Shown here piece by piece: positions 1 through 7,978 of a stretch of 40,369 bases of DNA. Made by a program: the position numbers and the translations under genes. Origin of the DNA: Desulfamplus sp. GTDB lineage: Bacteria; Desulfobacterota; Desulfobacteria; Desulfobacterales; Desulfobacteraceae. The DNA lies in NCBI GenBank assembly GCA_015231705.1, contig JADGBC010000013.1:1-40369 (forward strand), in the 5' to 3' direction. Positions within the stretch are counted from its first letter, which is position 1, and every line of letters starts with the position of its first letter. The notes below the pieces were generated by a model that ran no database searches, was not told the DNA's origin, and worked only from the letters and a program-made list of their open reading frames with translations.

Positions 1-195
1 GATAAGCTGGAAATCAATGAAATGACATTGGAAAACCTTCAAAAGGATATTGTAGAGGTTATCTCGAAGTATTTTGAAATAGACACAAAATCCTTGCAGC
101 TTGAAGTCCAAAGAGAGCACGAACTGTCGGCCCTTGTGTTCAATACACCAATATTGTGCGTTAAAAAAAATAAAGGGTATAACTCAAAAGCCTGA
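1..195 (+). CDS. minE: Cell division topological specificity factor MinE, C-terminal part (5' end outside window)
   Basis: The first 64 codons of frame 1 are open and end at TGA 193-195. The peptide contains LQKDIVEVISKYFEID followed by LQLEVQREHELSALVFNTPI, which matches the layout of the MinE topological-specificity domain (a helix ending in ISKY.ELD, then a beta strand with a conserved Arg and a closing beta strand). MinE drives pole-to-pole oscillation of MinC/MinD at the membrane and so places the division septum; minC and minD would be expected just upstream, outside the window. The N-terminal MinD-binding helix is missing only because the window starts inside the gene. No following gene lies on the same strand for several kb, so this is probably the end of the min operon. 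Confidence 0.8.
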   Translation, partial: DKLEINEMTLENLQKDIVEVISKYFEIDTKSLQLEVQREHELSALVFNTPILCVKKNKGYNSKA

Positions 196-386
196 TCTTT
201 AGATGTTTGCCTGCTTCATGGAGAGCAGTTGTCTTTTCAACAGAGAGTTGGAGTCAAACAAAGTCACCTGTTGGAAGTCAGATTTAATGATTTTATTTCC
301 ACATTGAGCACCCTATACATAACTATTTGAAATAATTGAATTATAATTTTTGGTTAAAATTAGCCACTTATAATAAAATCAATAGG

Positions 387-1256
387 TTATATCGTTTGCT
401 GCTCAATATAGGTTATTATCTTAAAAAGACGATTTCCAGCTTCAATGCCAATGTCAATGAAGTCAGGACCGTACATCTTACCCGTGTCTGTTCTGAATGT
501 ACCCTTGATCTGTTCCAGTATGGCCATGCCGTCAGGATACCTTTTTATGAAGTCATTCAACGGTGCATTTGAAAAAATCACCATATCCCATAGGGTATGG
601 GTGAAATTATCAGGACCCCATCTAAATTTATCAGCATCATAAAGAGCGTTTGAAATGAGTGAAGGGGTAGTTTGCAGATCATGATTACTATTTTTTTTTA
701 TATTATCCCCTGACTCTTTTTGATCGGTTTTGACTTTTTGGAATGCTTCGTGCTCTTTTATCGCACTGCATATTATGTCAATTTCATTGGTTGTAAGAGG
801 ATAACCTCCGGTTGAAAGAAATGCTCGTGCAAAGTTTGCACCTTTTATTGAATGTTTTTTTTCCTTCCTTTTAATATCATGCAGCAACCCGGCCACTTGG
901 ACCAGAAGTATATTATCGCTGATATCTCTGGATAAAATAACGGTGGTTTCGGGTTGTTTCTGCATTTCAACAGAGCTTTTACCCTCTATTTCTGACGGGA
1001 CCTTACCCTGCATTTCAATCTGAATGAGTGCCCCAGCATCTACGCATACCAGATCAGAATGTTGCATACCATGTCCAAAGTCATCTTCAATAAGCGGGTT
1101 AATCTCTTTTTTGATTTTAATCAGCAGGGGATGGGAGTGTAGCATCTGACGGGAATAGGTTATCTCCCTGTCAAACTGCTGGTAAAATTTGGGTAAAGGA
1201 AGGGTTGCAATAATATTCCGTGCCTCTTCCCTTAATTGAAGATAGATTTTGCTCAT
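387..1256 (-). CDS. HD-domain phosphohydrolase-like protein
   Basis: A 289-residue soluble protein with the residue pattern of the HD superfamily of metal-dependent phosphohydrolases: His62 and His66 in GHGMQH, the His126-Asp127 doublet in LLHDIKR, a further His in KEHEAF (about 169), and Asp207 in the closing DADKFRWG motif. Between residues 81 and 112 there is a poorly conserved polar stretch (KVPSEIEGKSSVEMQKQPE), and another around 174-198, which look like loop insertions. The substrate cannot be told; HD proteins act on nucleotides or phosphate esters. It is the last gene of the leftward hisS-aspS group, but a 195-bp gap holding an inverted-repeat element separates it from aspS, so cotranscription is uncertain. 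The start is ATG with only a weak purine-rich Shine-Dalgarno sequence. Confidence 0.72.
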   Translation of the reverse strand: MSKIYLQLREEARNIIATLPLPKFYQQFDREITYSRQMLHSHPLLIKIKKEINPLIEDDFGHGMQHSDLVCVDAGALIQIEMQGKVPSEIEGKSSVEMQKQPETTVILSRDISDNILLVQVAGLLHDIKRKEKKHSIKGANFARAFLSTGGYPLTTNEIDIICSAIKEHEAFQKVKTDQKESGDNIKKNSNHDLQTTPSLISNALYDADKFRWGPDNFTHTLWDMVIFSNAPLNDFIKRYPDGMAILEQIKGTFRTDTGKMYGPDFIDIGIEAGNRLFKIITYIEQQTI

Positions 1257-1277
1257 ATATCTCTGTCAACTAAATAT

Positions 1278-1380
1278 TGATGGCCTCGTAAAAAGTCCTG
1301 AATCAACAGTTTTTCAGGTTATAACCTGTTCATTTTATTTGCGGTGAGTTTTTTAAAATTGACTTTTTACGACTTCATCA
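1278..1380. repeat. Inverted-repeat (MITE-like) element, copy 1
   Basis: TCGTAAAAAGTC at 1286-1297 is matched by the perfect reverse complement GACTTTTTACGA at 1361-1372. Extending outward, the 20-bp arms (1278-1297 and 1361-1380) agree at 17 of 20 positions and both begin TGATG when read inward. The 63 bp between the arms are AT-rich and non-coding. A second element with the same ends lies at 37736-37824, between two unrelated genes. Ends of this kind with no transposase suggest a non-autonomous element, though the hairpin could also act as a terminator after aspS. Confidence 0.7.
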
Positions 1381-1451
1381 AATATTCATTTACCTTGAAA
1401 AGTCATCCCAATTGTTATGATTCGGGAATACAAAAGTACGGTCATGTCTAT

Positions 1452-3242
1452 TTAACCCTCGTCCACTCTTGATACTTTTATAGATAATTCCTGCAGTTGA
1501 GTAGTTGTGGGAATAGATGGTGCGTCAGTAAGAAGACATGTTGCCTTCTGTGTTTTGGGAAATGCAATTACATCACGGATTGAATCTTCCTGACACAAAA
1601 GCATCACAAGCCTGTCAAAACCAAAGGCAAGGCCACCATGCGGTGGAGCCCCTGAGGCAAGAGCATTCAAAAGAAAACCAAATTTTTCCTGAGCCTCTTC
1701 TTTATCAATACCCAACAAATTCAATATCTTCTCCTGAAGCTCTGTTGAATGAATACGGATACTCCCCCCTCCGATCTCCGTACCATTAAGAACCATGTCA
1801 TAAGCTCTTGAGCGGATATTTAGAGGGTCAGATTCAAGTTTATCCATATCCTCTTCAAGCGGAGCGGTAAATGGATGGTGCAGAGCCTGATATCGTTTTT
1901 CAGTATCATCATATTCAAGCAGAGGAAAGTGGGTAACCCAAACAAAGCGGTAAGTATTGCTGTCAATCAGGTTAAGCCTCCTTGCAAGTTCATTTCTTAA
2001 CTGACCCAAAGCTTCATTAGTCACCTTAGAGTTATCTGCAACAAAGAAGACAAGATCTCCGGTTTCCATATTCAGACGATCTTTTAACGCTGCCTTCTCT
2101 TGGTCAGTAAAAAATTTTGCGATTGGCGACTGCCACTCATTTTCTTTTACTTTGATCCAGGCAAGCCCTTTGGCCTTATAAATAGCAGCAAATTCAGTAA
2201 GGTCATCAATATCCTTGCGGCTCATCCCTGCACAACCCTTGGCATTGATCGCCTTTACAAGCCCTCCGTTTTTAACAGCCGAGGCAAACACCTTGAATCC
2301 CGCATTTTTCACAATATCTGATATATCACATAATTCCAGACCAAATCGCATATCCGGCCGGTCAATACCAAATCTTGACATAGACTCTTCATAGGTGATC
2401 CGGTCAAAGGGCGTGTCAATGTCAAGGTTACGAACCTTTTTAAAGACCTCTTTTATAAGACCTTCAGTGATCTCCATGATATCATCTTCACCCACAAATG
2501 AGAGTTCCATGTCAATCTGGGTAAACTCAGGCTGACGATCTGCCCTTAAATCTTCATCTCTGAAGCACCGGACAATCTGATAATATCTTTCAAACCCACT
2601 TATCATAAGAAGCTGCTTGAACAACTGGGGGGACTGAGGAAGTGCATAAAAACAGCCGTGATTGACGCGGCTTGGTACCAGATAATCTCTTGCCCCTTCC
2701 GGTGTGCTCTTTGTTAAAAACGGGGTCTCAATATCAAGAAATCCTCTGTCATTCAGATAATCTCTGACAGCCCTTGAGGCAGTATGCCTTGCAATCATGT
2801 TTTTTTGAAGCTGGGGACGACGAAGATCTAGATGTCTGTACTGAAGACGGATACTTTCAGATGCCTCTACTCTATCTTCAATCTGAAACACCGGTGTCTG
2901 TGCATGGCTTAAAATCTTAAGTTCGTTGGCAAATACCTCAATCGCTCCAGTAACCATTTTTTCATTAACCATCTCATCTGGACGAGCGACCACTTTTCCT
3001 CTGATGCCAAGGACAAATTCGCTTCTTATCACCTGAGCCTTTTCATGAACCGAAAATGATATTTCAGGATTAAATACAACCTGGGTAAGCCCCTCTCGAT
3101 CCCTGAAGTCAACAAATATGACTCCGCCATGATCACGACGCCGCTGCACCCATCCCATGAGTACAACCTCTTTTCCCACATCGCTTTTTCTTAACTCACC
3201 ACATGTGTGAGATTTTCGCATATTTCCAAGTAAATCTGTCAA
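1452..3242 (-). CDS. aspS: Aspartyl-tRNA synthetase (bacterial type)
   Basis: A 596-residue class II synthetase charging tRNA with aspartate. The N-terminal OB-fold anticodon-binding domain (about 1-110) contains [20 protein letters not shown]. The catalytic core shows motif 2 ([20 protein letters not shown], near residue 225) and motif 3 ([13 protein letters not shown], near 545), and the bacterial GAD insertion lies between them (about 300-420). Length is as expected for bacterial AspRS. The start taken is TTG at 3242, preceded by GAGG eight bases upstream; an ATG seven codons later (3221) is the alternative and has a weaker ribosome binding site. The gene follows hisS by 99 bp on the same strand, a common pairing. 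Whether the enzyme is discriminating or also charges tRNA-Asn cannot be settled by reading. Confidence 0.96.
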   Translation of the reverse strand: MTDLLGNMRKSHTCGELRKSDVGKEVVLMGWVQRRRDHGGVIFVDFRDREGLTQVVFNPEISFSVHEKAQVIRSEFVLGIRGKVVARPDEMVNEKMVTGAIEVFANELKILSHAQTPVFQIEDRVEASESIRLQYRHLDLRRPQLQKNMIARHTASRAVRDYLNDRGFLDIETPFLTKSTPEGARDYLVPSRVNHGCFYALPQSPQLFKQLLMISGFERYYQIVRCFRDEDLRADRQPEFTQIDMELSFVGEDDIMEITEGLIKEVFKKVRNLDIDTPFDRITYEESMSRFGIDRPDMRFGLELCDISDIVKNAGFKVFASAVKNGGLVKAINAKGCAGMSRKDIDDLTEFAAIYKAKGLAWIKVKENEWQSPIAKFFTDQEKAALKDRLNMETGDLVFFVADNSKVTNEALGQLRNELARRLNLIDSNTYRFVWVTHFPLLEYDDTEKRYQALHHPFTAPLEEDMDKLESDPLNIRSRAYDMVLNGTEIGGGSIRIHSTELQEKILNLLGIDKEEAQEKFGFLLNALASGAPPHGGLAFGFDRLVMLLCQEDSIRDVIAFPKTQKATCLLTDAPSIPTTTQLQELSIKVSRVDEG

Positions 3243-3341
3243 CTGTTTTTCCTCGTTTAATTTGTCTGTTTCATTAAGAAATTTTAATCCAGCAACAATT
3301 AAAGCGGTGCTGCCTATATATCTTCTTTACTATTCAGGAAT

Positions 3342-4667
3342 CTATACTCTGCTCAAAAGAGTTTGAATCTGCTCAACTGGATTGTCTGTTGTGATAAAAT
3401 ATTGTTCTTTTGTCTTCATGTCTCTCAACACAAGTGCATTATCTTCAATCTCCTGATCTCCGGCTATTAGAACATAGGCACAATTAAGTTTGTCTGCTCT
3501 TTTCATAAGGCTTTTAAGGCTTCGTCCGCTGTAATCTGTTTCGGTTCTTATACCTGCAATATTTAAAGCAGAAGACCAGAGATATGCAAGCCTGAAAGCT
3601 TTTTCCCCTATTGGAATAATAAAAAGATCCGGAAACCTTGCAGAAAGAAGTTTCATAAAATCAGATTGAAGATCATCTTTAGGACTACTATCTTGAGTTT
3701 GAGTCAGTTTCTCGTTTACCATCTGTGCAACGATTTCTGCAAGCCTGTCAAGGCCGATAGCAAAGCCAATTCCATATGTATCAGGCCCGTCCAGCTCTTT
3801 AATCAAAGCGTCATACCTGCCACCTCCTGCCACAGCACTTTGAGCACCCAAAGCTGTGGTCAGTATTTCAAAGGTGGTTTTTGAATAATAGTCCAACCCC
3901 CTTACAAGAGTTTTATCTACAGTAAAATCAACATTCTGATCCTTAAGAACACTCTTAACGGTTTCAAAGTGGTCACGGCATCCATTACAAAGATGCCCAA
4001 GGGTTGAAGGAGCATCTTTCAGGGCTTCCCTGCATGTTGGAACCTTACAGTCTAAAGTTCTTAACGGGTTCTTCTCCATTCGTCTTATGCAGTTTTCGCA
4101 CAAGTGCTCTTTTTTATCATTAAGAACGCTTAGCAGCTCCTTTTGAAAAGTAGGTCGACACTCCTTACATCCAAGGGAATTGATATGTGCTTTGAGTTCT
4201 GAAAGTCCAAGGCGTTTAAAGAGCTCATTTAATATCAGGATGAGCTGTGCATCAATATATGGAGAGGCTATACCAAACACCTCTGCATTAATCTGATAAA
4301 ATTGCCGATACCTGCCTTTTTGTGGCCTTTCTCTTCTAAACATAGGTCCTATTGTGTAGAGTTTCTGTACAGGATCTGATGAGCCCATGTTGTGCTGAAT
4401 ATAGGATCTGACAACTGATGCTGTGGCTTCCGGTCTCAGGGTCAACTTATCCCCTTTTCTGTCAGCAAATGTATACATCTCCTTCTCTACAATGTCGGTA
4501 GTCTCTCCAATGCTGCGTGCAAAGAGCTCTGTTTTTTCCATTATCGGAATGCGGATTTCCTGAAATCCAAAATTCTCAAACAGCTCTGATGCAGTTTTTT
4601 CAATAGCCTGCCACAGGAAAGTATCTGCTGGTAATATATCTCTGAAACCTCGTATGGTCTGTATCAT
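3342..4667 (-). CDS. hisS: Histidyl-tRNA synthetase
   Basis: A 441-residue class II synthetase. The N-terminus IQTIRGFRDILP is typical of HisRS. Motif 2 is RRERPQKGRYRQFYQINAE, the histidine-binding HisA motif is LVRGLDYYSKTTFEI, and motif 3 is GIGFAIGLDRLAEI. The C-terminal 100 residues form the anticodon-binding domain (SGRSLKSLMKRADK, YVLIAGDQEI). The insertion domain carries four Cys pairs or near-pairs (GCKEC, LCENC, the DCKVPTC stretch and LCNGC), as in HisRS forms that bind zinc there. The start is ATG with GAGG just upstream. It is the promoter-proximal gene of the leftward hisS-aspS pair; upstream is a 562-bp gap shared with divergent panB. Confidence 0.96.
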   Translation of the reverse strand: MIQTIRGFRDILPADTFLWQAIEKTASELFENFGFQEIRIPIMEKTELFARSIGETTDIVEKEMYTFADRKGDKLTLRPEATASVVRSYIQHNMGSSDPVQKLYTIGPMFRRERPQKGRYRQFYQINAEVFGIASPYIDAQLILILNELFKRLGLSELKAHINSLGCKECRPTFQKELLSVLNDKKEHLCENCIRRMEKNPLRTLDCKVPTCREALKDAPSTLGHLCNGCRDHFETVKSVLKDQNVDFTVDKTLVRGLDYYSKTTFEILTTALGAQSAVAGGGRYDALIKELDGPDTYGIGFAIGLDRLAEIVAQMVNEKLTQTQDSSPKDDLQSDFMKLLSARFPDLFIIPIGEKAFRLAYLWSSALNIAGIRTETDYSGRSLKSLMKRADKLNCAYVLIAGDQEIEDNALVLRDMKTKEQYFITTDNPVEQIQTLLSRV

Positions 4668-5229
4668 TTTTCCTCACCATTTTACGTAAAATTTGCCTTC
4701 CATGCCGTTATTATTTATGCTGTCTGGATTATAGGCAATGAAAATAAATCTCTTCTATACCTGTTTATATGCTTTATAGTCAATCACTAAATCCTTCTCC
4801 AAAGCATGAAACCTCTTCCTTTGGACATAAGTACCTTGCAGCACAATTACTACTTCATTTAAATTTATGTGAAAGTCTCTTTCAATAGCCGTGATTATAT
4901 GACTTTCATTCTTCGTTGTGGCCGAGAGCCAATACCCCGCTCCGGCCGTGCCGGTTATTGAGCAAAAAGAGAGCTCGGGTTATTAAAATATTGGCTGGAT
5001 TGAATTTTATGAACGACAAGGCAAGGTATTTTTGGCATAGATTTAGATTATTAATAATTGAGTTGAACATGGATTTAATAAATGGTAAAAATTAATAAAT
5101 CAGATTAAGCAAATAGTTATTTGAGTAACTTAATGTATTAGGATGATTAGATGTGAACTACCTCTACCCTGAAGAGATAGGGGTTTTACGCCACTCTTAT
5201 AAATTTTACAATAAAATGAGGAAAAGGCC
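4668..5229. other. Divergent intergenic region hisS/panB, repeat-containing
   Basis: This 562-bp gap must hold the promoters of leftward hisS and rightward panB. It contains family A repeat copy 1 (4867-4958). The reverse strand stays open without a start codon from about 4985 to a TAG at 4755-4757, running straight through the repeat. Just before panB, at 5153-5192, lies a segment with a short CCCT/AGGG hairpin followed by GGGTTTTACGCC, of the kind seen at insertion-sequence ends. No complete gene is visible. Confidence 0.6.
4867..4958 (+). repeat. Dispersed intergenic repeat family A, copy 1
   Basis: This 92-bp segment runs from ATGTGAAAGTCTC to GTGCCGGTTAT and is 87/92 identical to 16185-16276. 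Its 3' end carries a perfect 5-bp stem with a 3-base loop (CCGGC CGT GCCGG, 4942-4954). A rearranged third copy lies at 33518-33684. All three sites are intergenic and next to unrelated genes, so this is a dispersed element rather than a shared promoter of one regulon. Confidence 0.8.
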
Positions 5230-6021
5230 ATGCAAAACAGAATAACGACAACATCACTTTATAAAATGAAGAAAGATGGAAAGAAGATCACTGCATTAAC
5301 CGCATATGATTATCCCTTTGCAAGCATGGTAGATGCAGCAGGTATTGACATTATTCTTGTTGGAGATTCTCTTGGAATGGTTGTTCAGGGTAAAGAGAAC
5401 ACACTTCCGGTTACCATGGAAGAGATACTGTATCACACATCAATGGTATCAAGAGCCTGTTCATATTCAATGGTAGTGGGTGATATGCCATTTATGTCCT
5501 ATCATCTCTCTCTTGAAAAAGCGATAGAGAACGCTGGTAGATTCTTAAAAGAGGCCGGAGCTTCCGCTGTAAAACTTGAGGGTGGTGCAGATGTGTGTGA
5601 TGTAATCAGTGCCATCTCAAAGGCATCTATTCCTGTTCAGGCCCACATTGGGTTAACCCCCCAGTCTGTCCATCAGATGGGCGGATTCAAGGTACAAAGG
5701 GATGAGCAGAGACTCATGGAAGATGCTATCAAAGTTCAGGATGCAGGAGCTTTTTCTGTGGTACTGGAAGGCATTCCATCTTCTATTGCTGCCAAAATCA
5801 CCAAAGCTCTTGAGATTCCAACTATAGGGATTGGTGCAGGTCCTGATTGCGATGGACAGATTCTGGTGCTCCATGACATGCTTGGCATCAACACCAGAAC
5901 TTTGCCCAAATTTGTCAAAAAATATGCTGATCTCAATATTGTGGCACAGCAGGGGCTTAAGCAGTATGCTGATGAGGTGAGAGAGGGAATTTTTCCTTCA
6001 AAGGATTATGAGTACAAATAA
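5230..6021 (+). CDS. panB: 3-methyl-2-oxobutanoate hydroxymethyltransferase (ketopantoate synthesis)
   Basis: A 263-residue enzyme that transfers a hydroxymethyl group from methylenetetrahydrofolate to alpha-ketoisovalerate, the first committed step of pantothenate (vitamin B5, coenzyme A) synthesis. The TIM-barrel signature is complete: [19 protein letters not shown], metal ligands Asp46 (VGDSLGM) and Asp85 (VVGDMPF) and Glu118 (KLEGG), the catalytic Glu180 (VVLEGIP), and [20 protein letters not shown]. Length equals the family norm. The start is ATG with GAGGAAAAGG upstream. Its stop codon TAA overlaps the ATG of the next gene by one base, a strong sign of translational coupling. panC lies 13 kb away at 19879, not beside it. 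Confidence 0.96.
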   Translation: MQNRITTTSLYKMKKDGKKITALTAYDYPFASMVDAAGIDIILVGDSLGMVVQGKENTLPVTMEEILYHTSMVSRACSYSMVVGDMPFMSYHLSLEKAIENAGRFLKEAGASAVKLEGGADVCDVISAISKASIPVQAHIGLTPQSVHQMGGFKVQRDEQRLMEDAIKVQDAGAFSVVLEGIPSSIAAKITKALEIPTIGIGAGPDCDGQILVLHDMLGINTRTLPKFVKKYADLNIVAQQGLKQYADEVREGIFPSKDYEYK

Positions 6022-6926
6022 TGAAACCTCAAAAGATCTCCATTGTAGGATGCGGGCGTGTAGGTACAGCTCTGGCGGTATTTCTCTCCAAGGCTGGGTA
6101 TGAGATTGCAGGTGTTGCAAGCAGAACACTCTTTTCTGCTGAAAAAACCGTTAAAGCTGTTTTGGCTCAGGGTAGTAGCGAAGAGATAAAGATTTATAGC
6201 TCTCCGGCTGAATCTGCAATGGCAGGAGATATTGTTTTTATAACGACACCGGATCACCTTGTTAGTAGCGTCTGTTCGGATATTAGTGCCGACAATTCTG
6301 TAAAAATTGCTGACAAGACCATTTTCCATTGCAGCGGGGCCCTCTCCTCGTGCATACTTTCACCTGCTGCTGACAAAGGAGCAAATACCGGCTCTATCCA
6401 TCCCCTTCAAAGTTTTGCACCATACACACCAGGCCAGAAATCCCCGTTCGTAGGAATCAATGTATCTGTAGAAGGTAACGAAAAGGCTCTGACAATTGGC
6501 AAGAGTTTGATTCATGATCTGGGCTCTAACTACTTCACGATTCCTACAGAAGCAAAGACTCTTTACCATGCAGCAGCAGTTGTTGCCTCCAATTACCTTG
6601 TAACGCTTGAAAATTTTGCCCTTAAGCTTTTGAAAGAGGCTGATATTCCTGAGAATAAAGGCTATGAAATCCTTGAGCCTCTGATTCAGGGAACGCTTAC
6701 CAATATCAAAAACAGAGGATCTGTAGCAGCATTGACAGGACCTGTTGCTCGTGGCGATGCACAGATTGTTGAGAAGCATATAAGAGATATTGATGAAAAA
6801 TTGCCCGAATTCTCAAAATTGTATCGGATAATGGGGCAATATACCCTGAGACTTGCGGAAAAGAGGGAAGAGCTTGATCAGGTATCTGTTGAAGCATTGA
6901 CAGAAGTTTTTCATGGATCAGGATAG
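6021..6926 (+). CDS. Rossmann-fold DUF2520 dehydrogenase-like protein; candidate ketopantoate reductase
   Basis: A 301-residue protein whose N-terminus, ISIVGCGRVGTALAVFLSKAGY (about 6-27), is an NAD(P)-binding GxGxxG Rossmann motif. Then come ITTPDHLVSSVCSDI and FHCSGALSSCIL, and a helical C-terminal half (YHAAAVVASNYLVTLENFALKLL; LTGPVARGD) as in the Rossmann-like/DUF2520 family, which is built like 6-phosphogluconate dehydrogenase and ketopantoate reductase. The ATG overlaps the panB stop, so the two are coupled. No panE is visible here, and the coupling suggests the product may reduce ketopantoate to pantoate between PanB and PanC. A non-PanE ketopantoate reductase (PanG) is known from Francisella; whether this protein is its homologue is my inference and not shown. 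Confidence 0.8.
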   Translation: MKPQKISIVGCGRVGTALAVFLSKAGYEIAGVASRTLFSAEKTVKAVLAQGSSEEIKIYSSPAESAMAGDIVFITTPDHLVSSVCSDISADNSVKIADKTIFHCSGALSSCILSPAADKGANTGSIHPLQSFAPYTPGQKSPFVGINVSVEGNEKALTIGKSLIHDLGSNYFTIPTEAKTLYHAAAVVASNYLVTLENFALKLLKEADIPENKGYEILEPLIQGTLTNIKNRGSVAALTGPVARGDAQIVEKHIRDIDEKLPEFSKLYRIMGQYTLRLAEKREELDQVSVEALTEVFHGSG

Positions 6927-6932
6927 CAGAGA

Positions 6933-7043
6933 ATGCTTGCACACAAAATTTCATCTGACAAATTCAGTTATGCTGACTATCTTTCATGGCCTGACCATGA
7001 GCATTGGGAAATCATAGATGGAGTTGTGTCAGCCATGCTGTAG
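6933..7043 (+). pseudogene. Truncated Uma2-family (DUF820) endonuclease remnant
   Basis: A 36-codon frame begins at ATG 6933 with AGGA nine bases upstream and ends at TAG 7041-7043. Its peptide includes KFSYADYLSWPDHEHWEIID and then GVVSAM. This is the conserved beginning of the Uma2/DUF820 family of PD-(D/E)XK nuclease-like proteins (T.eeYl..pe...yElidGev..m). Family members are about 190 residues, so roughly four fifths of the gene is missing; the bases after the stop do not continue the family in any frame I can read. It sits immediately after the DUF2520 gene. I read it as a deletion relic rather than a functional small protein. Confidence 0.7.
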
Positions 7044-7141
7044 AAGGCTTGACTTTTGATTTGCTTGAATTATGGGCATAAAATCGACTATTCAATTTGA
7101 CACAAAGTTTTTTTAAAACATTCGGGATAAACAAACACTTA

Positions 7142-7978
7142 ATGATAAAAGTCCATAATCTCAATAAAATCTACAAATCAGTTCACGCACTCAAAGATGT
7201 CAATCTCCATGTAAAATCAGGTGAGCTTTTTGCGTATCTTGGCCCTAACGGAGCAGGCAAAAGCACCACAATCAGAATCTTGACCGGCCTTACACAGCCT
7301 AATTCAGGAAGCGTAAGTCTCAATGGTTTTGATCTTAAGAACAGCAGTATCAAAAGCCGGCAGCAGTGCGGTCTTGTACCTCAGTCAATCAATCTTGACC
7401 AGGAGCTTTCTGTTTATGAAAATTTGACCATTCACGGGCTTCTTTTCCGTATGGGAAAGGCCGAACGTAATGAGAAAATAGAGGAGCTCCTCAACTATGT
7501 GGATTTAAGCCATAGACAGCAAAGCCTTGTAAAAGAGCTTTCCGGCGGCATGAAACGAAGGCTTATGATTGCAAGAGCACTCATGCACTCACCTTCAGTA
7601 CTCTTTCTTGATGAGCCGACCGTAGGTCTTGATGCCGGAATGAGACGTAAAATATGGGCTTTAATCAAGAAAATCCAGCAGCAAGGCACAACCATCTTTC
7701 TTACTACACATTATATTGAAGAGGCAGAGTTTCTGGCTGATCGAGTTGCTTTTTTGGATACAGGTACTCTTCTAGTGGTAGATACGCCTTCAAATCTTAT
7801 GACAACACTTGGAACATGGGCTCTGGATCGTTTGATAGACGATAAGATGGAGCCAATATATTTTAACAGCAGGGACGATGCAAACCATTACATTGCAACC
7901 CATAAGGAGAGCTTTACATTGCGTCGTGTAAATCTTGAAGATGCTTTTCTCTCAATGACAGGAAAAAAAGTCAAATGA
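7142..7978 (+). CDS. ABC-2 type exporter, ATP-binding subunit
   Basis: A 278-residue ATPase. Walker A GPNGAGKST (34-42), Q-loop region GLVPQSINLDQELSVYENL, signature LSGGMKRRLMIARALMHSP, Walker B VLFLDEPTVGLD and switch His in FLTTHYIEEAE are all intact. The VPQS.NLD.ELSVYENL layout and the C-terminal extension (LEDAFLSMTGKKVK) are typical of the NodI/DrrA/CcmA-like group of drug, polysaccharide or lipid exporters. The ATG at 7142 begins the usual IKVHNLNKIYK strand; an upstream in-frame TTG at 7097 would add 15 residues but has no ribosome binding site. The stop overlaps the permease start (ATGA, 7975-7978). The exported substrate is unknown. Confidence 0.92.
   Translation: MIKVHNLNKIYKSVHALKDVNLHVKSGELFAYLGPNGAGKSTTIRILTGLTQPNSGSVSLNGFDLKNSSIKSRQQCGLVPQSINLDQELSVYENLTIHGLLFRMGKAERNEKIEELLNYVDLSHRQQSLVKELSGGMKRRLMIARALMHSPSVLFLDEPTVGLDAGMRRKIWALIKKIQQQGTTIFLTTHYIEEAEFLADRVAFLDTGTLLVVDTPSNLMTTLGTWALDRLIDDKMEPIYFNSRDDANHYIATHKESFTLRRVNLEDAFLSMTGKKVK

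Noticed and set aside
5063-5092. TTGAAC-17-TAAAAA as a panB promoter
   Set aside because: The -10 match is poor and the surroundings are so AT-rich that such pairs are expected by chance.
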